DNA from: Anaerostipes sp. | Lineage (GTDB): Bacteria; Bacillota; Clostridia; Lachnospirales; Lachnospiraceae | Length of the DNA: 64,000 nucleotides | Direction of reading: 5' to 3' | NCBI GenBank assembly: GCA_028697725.1 | Contig: JAQVEG010000005.1 | Location: 34,125 to 98,124 of the forward strand | In this document: piece by piece, positions 8,393 through 16,112 of the stretch | Layout of the letters: each line of letters begins with the position of its first letter | Position numbering within the stretch: position 1 is the first letter of the stretch | Notes under the pieces: model-generated | Seen by the model: the letters and a program-made list of their open reading frames with translations, nothing else | Database searches by the model: none | Told to the model about the DNA's origin: nothing | Program-made: the position numbers and the translations under genes

Positions 8393-9328
8393 TTAAAGTG
8401 TTGCAATCATCACGTGCATACATCCGTCAAATACAACCTTTTCCTGATCTGAACATACGATAAAATGTTCTCCTTTGGCAACGTCCATATGGTTCATAGT
8501 TCCATTGCCATCAATAATACTTACCATTTGAAATGGTGCATCATTTACAATTGTATTTTCTCCATTTAGTTGGTAGCTGTCCACTCTAAAATACTCACTT
8601 TTAATATACTCTGTCTTTGTTCCATGTTCCAATGTCTCTGTCACATAGTTATCACTCTTTGCTTCTGCAGCTGGTACTGTTGTCACATCAATGGATTGTT
8701 GTACATGAAGCTGTCTTTCGTTTCCATCTGCATCTTTTCTGTGGTAATCATACACTCGATATGTAATGTCTGAAGACTGCTGTGCCTCATAGATAAGAGA
8801 ACCGCTGCAAATTGCATGTAATGTTCCTGATGGAATATAGAAAAAATCGCCTTCATTTACCTGAAAAGAATTCAAAAGATTATCATAATCATCTTCTTCA
8901 ATTGCCTTTACAAATTCATCTTTTGTCTTTGCATGATGTCCCATAACCATCTTTGTTCCTTCATCTGCCTGTAATACATACCAGCATTCTGTTTTCCCCA
9001 AAGAATCCTCATGTTTTTTTGCATAATCATCTCCAGGATGAACCTGTACAGATAAATCATTCTTAGCATCTATAATCTTAACAAGAAGAGGAAACTCAGT
9101 TCCCTGAACATTGCCAAATAACTCTTTATGATTTTCAAATACCCATGATAAAGTTTTCCCTGCAAACTCTCCATCTGCAATTTTACAGTCACCATTCTTG
9201 TGTGCAGAAATTGCCCAGCACTCTCCTGTATGGTCACTTGGAATATTGTACCCATAAACATCCTTTAGTTTATGTCCACCCCAAATCATCTCTTTAAATA
9301 CTGGATCCATCTTTAAAATATGTCCCAT
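8393..9328 (-). CDS. manA: Mannose-6-phosphate isomerase, class I
   Basis: This 311-residue cytosolic zinc enzyme interconverts mannose-6-phosphate and fructose-6-phosphate. The cupin-type type I family is shown by the zinc motif QVHPGDDYA (H97), the conserved glutamate in KTECWYVL, and GTLHAI. The length is that of short bacterial ManA/YvyI proteins. It stands between a DUF956 gene and a glucose-family PTS gene and downstream of a mannose-type PTS, so its pathway role is well supported by context. Sugar-6-phosphate made by the PTS would enter glycolysis through this step. Confidence 0.95.
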   Translation of the reverse strand: MGHILKMDPVFKEMIWGGHKLKDVYGYNIPSDHTGECWAISAHKNGDCKIADGEFAGKTLSWVFENHKELFGNVQGTEFPLLVKIIDAKNDLSVQVHPGDDYAKKHEDSLGKTECWYVLQADEGTKMVMGHHAKTKDEFVKAIEEDDYDNLLNSFQVNEGDFFYIPSGTLHAICSGSLIYEAQQSSDITYRVYDYHRKDADGNERQLHVQQSIDVTTVPAAEAKSDNYVTETLEHGTKTEYIKSEYFRVDSYQLNGENTIVNDAPFQMVSIIDGNGTMNHMDVAKGEHFIVCSDQEKVVFDGCMHVMIATL

Positions 9329-9340
9329 GACAACCTCCTT

Positions 9341-9718
9341 TTATTTATTTTTTTTAAATACTCCGGTTACTTTTCTCTTTAAAACTTGGAAAAAACTTAG
9401 AGATCTTACCATATGATCTGCTGCAACATATTTACTGATTGCACGCAATACCTCAATTGGCTTTTTCGATGAAAAAGAAAAATCTCCATTCTTCTTTGTT
9501 CTTACTGCATATCTTGGAATATGTTTTCCACCAAACATAACAGAAGCAAGAATATAGTCTACTTCTTCCCATGGAATTTGAATAAAATCCTCAACATTTT
9601 TATCATTATAAAATTCAAATCCTTTATCTCCAATCATAATCTTACCATATGTAGTAAGTCCATGATATGAAGTTCCGTCAATTACATAATCTACTTTTGT
9701 GTTAATTGATTGAGCCAT
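9341..9718 (-). CDS. manO: DUF956 (ManO-like) protein
   Basis: This 125-residue cytosolic protein of the DUF956 family is nearly always found beside mannose-type PTS operons, where the name ManO has been used. The sequence opens AQSINTKVDYVIDGTSYHGL, with a PH-like beta-rich body and a basic tail. Its biochemical function is not established. It is thought to modulate PTS expression or activity. ATG 9718 (RBS AGAGGT) is preferred to a longer frame that would begin inside a hairpin. It is followed by manA after 12 bases. A terminator and a long inverted repeat separate it from the IID gene upstream, so its transcription may depend on read-through. Confidence 0.85.
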   Translation of the reverse strand: MAQSINTKVDYVIDGTSYHGLTTYGKIMIGDKGFEFYNDKNVEDFIQIPWEEVDYILASVMFGGKHIPRYAVRTKKNGDFSFSSKKPIEVLRAISKYVAADHMVRSLSFFQVLKRKVTGVFKKNK

Positions 9719-9743
9719 AATTATACCTCTCTTATTTTTTATT

Positions 9744-9797
9744 CTTTTTTCTATCTGTATGAAAACTGCATACAATTTTCATACAGATAGAAAAAAG
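9744..9797. repeat. Perfect 22-bp inverted repeat
   Basis: Positions 9744-9765 and 9776-9797 are perfect reverse complements around a 10-base loop. The element lies between the IID terminator and manO and shares the CTTTTTT tract of that terminator. In RNA the two hairpins compete for that tract. It may protect or insulate the downstream message. Confidence 0.75.
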
Positions 9798-9823
9798 CCC
9801 GGAAAAAAATCCGAACTTTTTTC
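9791..9823 (-). terminator. Terminator of the mannose PTS operon
   Basis: On the minus strand a stem of A6G plus a GC-rich core (two G-U pairs) closes on a CTTTTTT tract. It lies 8 bases after the IID stop. It is a normal intrinsic terminator, probably leaky enough to feed manO and manA. Confidence 0.75.
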
Positions 9824-9830
9824 ATTTAGA

Positions 9831-10742
9831 TTATAACAAACCTACAACGTGTCCTGCAATACCTACAATGAATAATGCTAAAATAATCACGATTGGAGAA
9901 ACGTTTTTCTTCAATAACCACATGCAGAATAATGTTAATAATAATGGAACCAATCCAGGAATTAATGAATCTAAGTTGTTTTGTAAAGTTGTAACTTTAG
10001 TTGCTGACAAAGATAATCCTGAAGCATATTGGTTAAATGCTGCTTCTAATCCTTTTGCTCCTTCTGGCAGTTTAGCCCAGTCAATAAAAGCTCCATCACT
10101 TAATTGAACTTTAGATACAACTGGTTGGAAACTAATTGATACCCAACGTTGAACTAATGATCCAAGGATGAACATACCAAGGATAGATGCTCCCTTTGTA
10201 ACTTTTTGTAACAATCCACCAGATAAATCTTCTGTGATTGCTGATCCAGCTTTGTAACCAAATTCTTGTGTATACCAAATGAATCCCCAACGAATTACAT
10301 TCCATAATACGAAGAAAAGAATAGGTCCAAGAATATTTCCTGTTAATGCTAAAGATGCTCCTAAAGCTCCTAAGATTGGACGTACTGTAAACCAGAATAC
10401 TGGATCTCCAACACCTGCTAAAGGTCCCATCATACCAATCTTAACACCCTGAATTGCTGCATCGTCTACTTCTGCACCATTGGCACGTTCTTCTTCTAAT
10501 GCCAATGTAACACCAACAACTGGTGCTGCCACATATGGATGTGTATTAAAGAATTCTAGATGACGCTTTAATGCTGCCACTCTGTCTTCTTGTGTTTTAT
10601 ATAATTTCTTGATAGCTGGAATCATTGCATAACACCAACCACCATTTTGCATACGTTCATAGTTCCATGAACCTTGAAGGAAGGTAGAACGCCATGCAAC
10701 GGATAATCGATCCTTCTTACTTAATGTAATTTTATCTGCCAT
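9831..10742 (-). CDS. manZ: PTS mannose-family transporter subunit IID
   Basis: This 303-residue integral membrane subunit of a mannose-class PTS partners with IIC to form the sugar channel. It has the family opening LSKKDRLSVAWRSTFLQGSWNYERMQNGGW, the conserved AVVGVTLALEEERANG stretch, and C-terminal membrane helices ending in HVVGLL. The length is normal. It is the last of three clustered PTS genes (IIAB, IIC, IID) on the minus strand, 15 bases after IIC. Specificity in this class is broad (mannose, glucose, fructose, amino sugars) and is not settled by sequence. Confidence 0.95.
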   Translation of the reverse strand: MADKITLSKKDRLSVAWRSTFLQGSWNYERMQNGGWCYAMIPAIKKLYKTQEDRVAALKRHLEFFNTHPYVAAPVVGVTLALEEERANGAEVDDAAIQGVKIGMMGPLAGVGDPVFWFTVRPILGALGASLALTGNILGPILFFVLWNVIRWGFIWYTQEFGYKAGSAITEDLSGGLLQKVTKGASILGMFILGSLVQRWVSISFQPVVSKVQLSDGAFIDWAKLPEGAKGLEAAFNQYASGLSLSATKVTTLQNNLDSLIPGLVPLLLTLFCMWLLKKNVSPIVIILALFIVGIAGHVVGLL

Positions 10743-10757
10743 TTTTCTTACCTCCTT

Positions 10758-11558
10758 CTAATAATTATTCAAAATGTCACCTAATGGGTCGCCAGTATTG
10801 CTGCCTCCACCATTAGAAGAACCACTATTTTCTGATAATGTTAAATAGATTAATGCTAGCGTTACACCAATTGCACCTAATGCGATTAATGTTAAGTCAG
10901 CAAGTGCTGCTAATACAAAACCAAGTGCAAAGAATGGCCATACTTCTTTTGTTGCCATCATGTTAATAACCATTGCATAACCAACAGCTACTACCATTCC
11001 ACCACCGATTGCCATACCATCTGTTAACCAAGCTGGCATAGATTGTAAGAAATCTTGTACTGTCTTTGCTGGGATAACTAAAAGTGCTGCTGCTGGAATC
11101 GCAATACGGATACCTTGTAAGCAGATTGCAATAATATGCCAAAGTTCTACACCTTTAAAGTTACACTTTTCAGCTGCTGCATCCATTCTATGAACACATG
11201 CTACAGATAATGTACGTACTACCATTGTTAAGAATAATCCTGCTACTGCTAGTGGAATTGCCACTGCGATAGCTGTACTTACTCCTGCTTTTCCTTGTCC
11301 ACCTAAGACTAAGATAATTGCAGATGCTACAGATGCTAACGCTGCATCTGGTGCAACGGCTGCACCGATGTTAGCCCATCCTAAAGCGATCATCTGAAGA
11401 CTACCACCAAGGATAATACCTGCTTCTAAGTTACCTGTTACTAGCCCGATTAGTGTACACGCCACTAATGGTTGATGGAATTGCCATTGATCTAATACTC
11501 CTTCCATCCCAGCTAAAAAGGCAACTATAACAACTAATACCATTGAAATAACTGACAT
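10758..11558 (-). CDS. manY: PTS mannose-family transporter subunit IIC
   Basis: This 266-residue polytopic membrane protein forms the sugar channel of the mannose-class PTS together with IID. Diagnostic stretches are LIGLVTGNLEAGIILGGSLQMIALGWANIGAAVAP near the start (known from ManY/SorA) and a Ser/Gly/Asn-rich tail. It lies between IIAB (23 bases upstream) and IID (15 bases downstream) and has a normal Shine-Dalgarno. Expression is expected to follow the RAT-controlled leader in front of the IIAB gene. Confidence 0.95.
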   Translation of the reverse strand: MSVISMVLVVIVAFLAGMEGVLDQWQFHQPLVACTLIGLVTGNLEAGIILGGSLQMIALGWANIGAAVAPDAALASVASAIILVLGGQGKAGVSTAIAVAIPLAVAGLFLTMVVRTLSVACVHRMDAAAEKCNFKGVELWHIIAICLQGIRIAIPAAALLVIPAKTVQDFLQSMPAWLTDGMAIGGGMVVAVGYAMVINMMATKEVWPFFALGFVLAALADLTLIALGAIGVTLALIYLTLSENSGSSNGGGSNTGDPLGDILNNY

Positions 11559-11581
11559 TATAATTCCTCCTCTTTTTTAAG

Positions 11582-12565
11582 CTATTTTAATTCAGCTCTT
11601 GCTTTGTTCACAATGTTTTCCATGTTCTCTTTTGAATCTGTTGGTACCTTACGAACGTCAAAAGAAATTCCTTTTTCTTTTAACTTATCAAATGTTGCAA
11701 CATCATCTTTTCCTAATGAGATTACTTTGTTTACAGCAACCTTTCCTTTAGAATGTGCCATAGAACCTACATTGATTTCCTTAATTTCGACTCCACCTTC
11801 GATTGCTTTTAATGCATCTTGAGGTGTCTCAAAAAGTAATAATGCTTTTGTATCTCCGAAACGTGGATCTTTTGCTACTTCAATCATTTTATTGATTGGA
11901 ACAACGTTTGCATGTACTCCTGGAGGCGCTGCCTCTTGGATTAACTTCTTACGAAGATCATCATGAGCTACTGCATCTGAAACAACGATAATACGTGTTG
12001 GATGAGTCGTCTTAGTCCAGGCTGTTGCGACTTGACCATGTAATAATCTTGAATCAACACGAGCTAATACATACTCAATCTTTCCATCTCCTAATACTGT
12101 TCCTTCTGGAATAGCTCCCTGAGGTGCTGCTGCAGCTTGTGCTGCTGGTGCGGCAGTTGCAGGTGCTAAACTGTCTGGAGTTACTATAACCCCATCTTTT
12201 GCACTTGTAATGATTTGTGATGCAACTTCGTGAGCTGTCTCCACTCCCATACGTGCTCCATATGCTTCAAGAAGCATTGGTAAATTCAAACCAGCAACAA
12301 TTGCCCATTTGTCCTCATGTCCATCAATCAACCCATTTGCTTGATTGTATGGAGTTCCACCTTTTAGATCAACCATAAACAACACTTGTTCTGGATCATC
12401 AAACGAAGCGATTGCTTCTTCCATCTTTGCTTTGATGTCGTTTGGTCCTTCACTTGGTTGCAATGTAACGGCTTTTACATTGGGTTGGTCTCCGAAAATC
12501 ATGGATCCTGACTGTAAAATTCCAGTCGCGAAATCTCCATGTGTAGCAAGAATAATTCCTACCAT
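11582..12565 (-). CDS. manX: PTS mannose-family IIAB, two-domain
   Basis: This 327-residue cytosolic phosphotransfer protein joins EIIA (about 1-130, phospho-histidine H9 in ATHGDFA) to EIIB (about 160-327, phospho-histidine H176 in RVDSRLLHGQV). The joint is an Ala/Pro-rich linker at about 133-151. Phosphate passes from HPr to IIA to IIB to the sugar in the IIC/IID channel. Two ATGs are possible. The second, at 12565, has AAGGAGG seven bases upstream, while the first would have only one base of spacing, so the second is used. The preceding 235-base leader holds a RAT antiterminator site and terminator, giving sugar-dependent control through the LicT-type protein encoded upstream. Confidence 0.95.
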   Translation of the reverse strand: MVGIILATHGDFATGILQSGSMIFGDQPNVKAVTLQPSEGPNDIKAKMEEAIASFDDPEQVLFMVDLKGGTPYNQANGLIDGHEDKWAIVAGLNLPMLLEAYGARMGVETAHEVASQIITSAKDGVIVTPDSLAPATAAPAAQAAAAPQGAIPEGTVLGDGKIEYVLARVDSRLLHGQVATAWTKTTHPTRIIVVSDAVAHDDLRKKLIQEAAPPGVHANVVPINKMIEVAKDPRFGDTKALLLFETPQDALKAIEGGVEIKEINVGSMAHSKGKVAVNKVISLGKDDVATFDKLKEKGISFDVRKVPTDSKENMENIVNKARAELK

Positions 12566-12632
12566 TTTCATTCCTCCTTTTCTCTTTCTAAGCTTTTATC
12601 TTTTTCACAAGAATCTCTATGAGTTTCTCATA

Positions 12633-12755
12633 TATAAAAAAACTTGATTCAAACCACAAACTTCTATTTATAGCAAATGGGTACAAAATACCTATTGTAT
12701 AAATCCGAAATCCATCGTTCAAACCAAGTTTAGCCTGCATTACCAGTAACAATCC
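12633..12755 (-). promoter_or_regulatory. RAT antiterminator site and terminator before manXYZ
   Basis: Minus-strand bases 12755-12724 read GGATTGTTACTG, five bases, then GCAGGC and TAAAC. This is the LicT/SacY-type ribonucleic antiterminator sequence. Its 3' end (12731-12724) is also the 5' arm of a terminator stem pairing 12731-12717 with 12654-12640, followed by a T7 tract at about 12633-12640. The overlap is the usual antitermination design. A protein-bound RAT prevents the terminator and lets manX be read. Confidence 0.85.
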
Positions 12756-12800
12756 TGATTAAATAATTATTAACTTTTTATAAAAGTTTTATTAACTTTA

Positions 12801-13631
12801 CTATCTCATTGTAACTCTTCTGATGTGAACTGTCAAGTACATCATTTCTTCATCTTTCATTTCATGATTACATTTTTCTTGAATATGCTTTTTAATCTTC
12901 TCCACACAATCAACGCAATCTTGATACTTATTCCTTATAATCTCTTGGAATTCTGTATCATCACTCTCTACTTCTTTCCCAGCAAATATTCTCTGTGAAA
13001 AAAACTTCAAATGAGTAATAAATCTTTCATAATAAACAGAATCTTTGTCAATCTTACCATCAAAACATTCATCGACAATCCCTAGGATATCATCTACCAG
13101 CTTAGTCATCTCTGTAATCTGTGTCATATCCATATCAAGCTCTGCATTCACAATATGAAGTGCAATAAATGCAGCTTCATCCATAGGAAGGGTAACTTTT
13201 AACTTACGTTCAATCATCCGAATTGCAGCCTGTCCAATCAAATATTCTTGGTAATAAAACTTCTTGACTTCCCAAAAAAATGGATTCTGAAATGGAACAC
13301 CCATCTCAACACGCTCAATTGCAAAATTAATATGATCTGTTAATGCTACATAAATATTGTCATTGATATTCTTTTGTAATCTGTCCTTTGCGTACTGAAT
13401 AATCGCATTGGAAATTAATACACGTTCCATTGGAATCTCTGATACTAATTCTTGAAATCGATGGGATACTTTAGAGTCCTGCATCGTGAACACTTTCTCA
13501 ATTTTGTCTGAATCAATCAAGTCTCCCTTTTTAGTCTTGAATCCAAGTCCTCGTCCCATTAAAACGTTCTCAACACCATTGCCATCTCTTGAAATAACAA
13601 TGTTGTTATTTACAACCTTTAATATCTGCAA
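12801..13631 (-). CDS. LicT/BglG-family transcription antiterminator
   Basis: This 276-residue RNA-binding antiterminator has a CAT RNA-binding domain at 1-56 (opening QILKVVNNN) and two PTS regulation domains at about 65-170 and 175-276. Conserved phosphorylatable histidines lie in LTDHINFAIER, FIALHIVNAEL, FITHLKFF and YLTVHIRR. Unphosphorylated or HPr-phosphorylated states decide dimer formation and RAT binding. Two TTG codons can start the frame. The TTG at 13631 has AGAGG eight bases upstream and gives the family N-terminus, so it is chosen. Its own leader carries a RAT and terminator, as does the manXYZ leader downstream. It therefore probably controls both itself and the mannose-type PTS. 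Confidence 0.93.
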   Translation of the reverse strand: MQILKVVNNNIVISRDGNGVENVLMGRGLGFKTKKGDLIDSDKIEKVFTMQDSKVSHRFQELVSEIPMERVLISNAIIQYAKDRLQKNINDNIYVALTDHINFAIERVEMGVPFQNPFFWEVKKFYYQEYLIGQAAIRMIERKLKVTLPMDEAAFIALHIVNAELDMDMTQITEMTKLVDDILGIVDECFDGKIDKDSVYYERFITHLKFFSQRIFAGKEVESDDTEFQEIIRNKYQDCVDCVEKIKKHIQEKCNHEMKDEEMMYLTVHIRRVTMR

Positions 13632-13678
13632 TGTCAAAACCTCTCTTTTTCCTGATGCTGCCGGCTTCTGTCAAAGAC

Positions 13679-13752
13679 AAAAAAAAAGCAAACCAATATG
13701 TACGAAAAAAAATGTTTCAACTTTGGTTTAGCCTGCCGAACAGTAACAATCC
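13679..13752 (-). promoter_or_regulatory. RAT site and terminator before the antiterminator gene
   Basis: Minus-strand 13752-13725 reads GGATTGTTACTG, TTCG, GCAGGC, TAAACC, a clear RAT. Its end overlaps a 7-bp terminator stem (13729-13723 with 13696-13690) followed by GC and nine T residues (13687-13679). The antiterminator gene begins 48 bases further on, so the protein should act on its own message. Confidence 0.85.
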
Positions 13753-13766
13753 ATTACTCAACTAAT

Positions 13767-13795
13767 ATGATATCAATTTGTTATCTATTTGTCAA
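13767..13795 (-). promoter_or_regulatory. Promoter of the antiterminator gene
   Basis: TTGACA (13795-13790), 17 bases, TATCAT (13772-13767) on the minus strand. Transcription would begin a few bases before the RAT site. Confidence 0.75.
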
Positions 13796-13905
13796 TGCTT
13801 TACTTTTGCATTTATACTTTTATATTCTCTTCCATCTCTCTTGTATATTCCCTATAGTTATGGTATCATTTATTATCTTAATTGAAGAAGAAAGGTATGT
13901 ATATT

Positions 13906-14739
13906 ATGTTAAAATTATTATCACTGATTGGGAGTGTGATTGATAAAACCCAAAAGGATCATGTGACTGCTTTTTCTGCACAAACTGCCTTTTTTACGGT
14001 ATTGTCCTTTTTCCCATTTGTTATTGCTATTTTAGCACTGATGAGATTTTTTCCCATTACACCAACGGATTTGATTCATTTAGCAAAATACTATCTGCCA
14101 GAACAATATAGCAGTAGTTTAATCGCCATTATCAATTCCCTATATGGTAGAATCACCACATTTTATATGTCTTTTACTGTAATCACTTTATTTTGGTCCG
14201 CCTCAAAGGGAATTCTTGCTATAGCCAACGGACTAAACACAATCCACGAGATTGAAGAGAAAAGAAACTACTTTGTATTACGTTTTATTTCCTCAATATA
14301 TATTGCTATCATTTCCATTGCTGTCCTTGTTGGATTAGTTGCACTTTTATTTGGAAATACATTATTAAATCAACTGTTTACTTTTGAACCAGTCCTTGAA
14401 AATCAAAGACTTGTCTTTACTTGTATTCGATTTGTGATATCTTTTTCTGTTTTCTTTCTTGTGTTTATTTCTGTATATCGATTCTTGCCAAGTGAGAATC
14501 TAAAGTTTAAAGAAGTTCTTCCTGGTGCATTGTTTAGCACCATTGGATGGATGGTATTATCACTATTCTTTTCTTTATATTTTGACAATTTTAAATTCTT
14601 TTCTATTATGTATGGTGGTCTTACAAGTATCTTACTTACACTATTTTGGTTGTATTTTTGTATGATGTGCCTTTTTATAGGTGCTGAGATTAATCAGTTT
14701 TTTATTGTAGCCAAAAAGAAAAAGAATGTTAGACACTAA
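13906..14739 (+). CDS. YihY/UPF0761-family membrane protein
   Basis: This integral membrane protein of about 277 residues belongs to the YihY (formerly mis-named ribonuclease BN) family. Six membrane segments can be picked out. Family features are AFSAQTAFFTVLSFFPF near the start, LFWSASKGILAIANGLN, and LLTLFWLYFCMMCLFIGAEIN near the end. The function is unknown, and a transport or cell-envelope role has been suggested. Three in-frame starts exist (TTG 13882, ATG 13897, ATG 13906). The last is about 10 bases after AAAGG and gives the common N-terminus. It is alone in its orientation and ends in a terminator shared with the convergent phosphofructokinase gene. Confidence 0.85.
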   Translation: MLKLLSLIGSVIDKTQKDHVTAFSAQTAFFTVLSFFPFVIAILALMRFFPITPTDLIHLAKYYLPEQYSSSLIAIINSLYGRITTFYMSFTVITLFWSASKGILAIANGLNTIHEIEEKRNYFVLRFISSIYIAIISIAVLVGLVALLFGNTLLNQLFTFEPVLENQRLVFTCIRFVISFSVFFLVFISVYRFLPSENLKFKEVLPGALFSTIGWMVLSLFFSLYFDNFKFFSIMYGGLTSILLTLFWLYFCMMCLFIGAEINQFFIVAKKKKNVRH

Positions 14740-14758
14740 AATCTAACATTCTTTTTTT
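14723..14758 (+). terminator. Shared bidirectional terminator
   Basis: An 11-bp stem AGAATGTTAGA / TCTAACATTCT (14723-14733, 14742-14752) has T7 on the plus side and an A-rich flank that gives a T-tract on the minus side. It serves the converging yihY and phosphofructokinase genes. Confidence 0.85.
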
Positions 14759-14773
14759 CACATCATTCTATGT

Positions 14774-15997
14774 TTATTCTAAAATAAAGTTTTTAGGAAC
14801 TCCATTTTCATATGGAACATTCACTTCCCCTTGAATCAATGGTCTTAAGTAATCAACTAATTCTTCCTTAATATCATGTCCATCTTCTGTAATCCATTCC
14901 ATTGGAACTTTTTTCTCTACATTTGCAATCTTTGAAAGATCTGCAAGTTCAATCTCCACTTGATAATCTTTAGTATCTAAGCGTTTCAAAGCAGACATCT
15001 TTCCACTTTCGCCACGAATGGCACTAATTGCCGCATATGCACCTAGATTTCTCGATTCTGTAATATCCGTATTGCTAAGCATATAACCTGCACAGCGCTG
15101 TAAAACATTCAATTCTACAGATCGAACTTTACATCCAATTCTCTCTCCTACAACACCCTCTAAATACTTTCCTATACCAGATAAATATTTGTGTCCAAAA
15201 GCGTCTTCTTTTCCAGACTTGGTTTCTTCTCCCACGTATCTGCCTTGAGCATCTTTCACACCTTCACTTACTGCAATAATTACGTTCATATTTTCCTTTA
15301 ATGCCTGACGGACATCCATCTCAAATACATCAACGTCAAATGCTCTCTCACATAAATAAATTAGTTGTGGCACTCTTCTTTTTTCTGTTCTTGCCAATGC
15401 TGCGCTGGCTGTCAACCATCCAGCATTTCGTCCCATAACTTCTACAATGGTAACAGATGGAATATCATATACATAGCTGTCACATGCAATCTCAGAAAAT
15501 GCAGTGGCAATAAACTTCGCCGCTGAACCAAATCCTGGGCAGTGATCTGTCTCTCCTAAATCATTGTCAATGGTCTTAGGTGCACCCATTATTTTAATAT
15601 CATGAATCCCATGGGATTCACAGTATAATGACAGCTTATAAACAGTATCCATAGAATCATTTCCACCAGTATAAATAAAATATCCGATATTATTTTTCCT
15701 CAAAATATTGATAATGTTCTGAAACTGTTCTTCATTCTTTGATGGATCATCTAATTTCCATCGACAAGAACCAAGGGCGGCAGCTGGTGTTACAGAAAGC
15801 AGATCTCTTGTAGCTGGCTCCTTACAAACCTCGTTTAAAACAACAAAATCTTCGTTCAAAACTCCTTTTATTCCATGCAATGCCCCATATACGTTCTCAA
15901 TCTCTCCACTGGAAATTCCAGCATCAATAACTCCTGCAACTGTTGCATTGATTGCTGCCGATGGTCCTCCCGACTGAGCAACTAACATATTCTTCAT
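14774..15997 (-). CDS. pfp: Diphosphate-dependent 6-phosphofructokinase
   Basis: This 407-residue enzyme forms fructose-1,6-bisphosphate from fructose-6-phosphate in glycolysis. The phosphate donor can be judged from two places. The glycine loop reads TGGNDS (111-115), and the catalytic loop is PKTIDND (140-146), with lysine K141 where ATP enzymes have glycine. Both mark the PPi-dependent type, whose reaction is reversible. The length fits the group-III PPi-PFK family rather than the 320-residue ATP enzyme. It is a single gene with its own TTTACA-N18-TATAAT promoter, divergent from pepP. Use of PPi would save ATP in a fermenting cell. The donor is inferred from motifs. Confidence 0.93.
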   Translation of the reverse strand: MKNMLVAQSGGPSAAINATVAGVIDAGISSGEIENVYGALHGIKGVLNEDFVVLNEVCKEPATRDLLSVTPAAALGSCRWKLDDPSKNEEQFQNIINILRKNNIGYFIYTGGNDSMDTVYKLSLYCESHGIHDIKIMGAPKTIDNDLGETDHCPGFGSAAKFIATAFSEIACDSYVYDIPSVTIVEVMGRNAGWLTASAALARTEKRRVPQLIYLCERAFDVDVFEMDVRQALKENMNVIIAVSEGVKDAQGRYVGEETKSGKEDAFGHKYLSGIGKYLEGVVGERIGCKVRSVELNVLQRCAGYMLSNTDITESRNLGAYAAISAIRGESGKMSALKRLDTKDYQVEIELADLSKIANVEKKVPMEWITEDGHDIKEELVDYLRPLIQGEVNVPYENGVPKNFILE

Positions 15998-16059
15998 ATG
16001 CTTCTTCCTTTCCTACTAATCCTAGTTTTTCATTTTATTTGGTATCTAATATACAACCT

Positions 16060-16089
16060 ATTATAACCATTTACATGATATAATGTAAA
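16060..16089. promoter_or_regulatory. Overlapping divergent promoters and inverted repeat (pfp/pepP)
   Basis: The minus-strand pfp promoter is TTTACA (16089-16084), 18 bases, TATAAT (16065-16060). The plus-strand pepP -10 TATAAT lies at 16079-16084. A perfect inverted repeat TTTACAT-N6-ATGTAAA (16070-16089) covers the pfp -35 and the pepP -10, so one bound protein could affect both genes. Confidence 0.6.
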
Positions 16090-16112
16090 CAACAAATCAA
16101 AGGAGGCACCAA

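Noticed and set aside
12565..12571. First ATG of the manX frame as start
   Set aside because: It is only one base from the Shine-Dalgarno, while the second ATG has ideal seven-base spacing.
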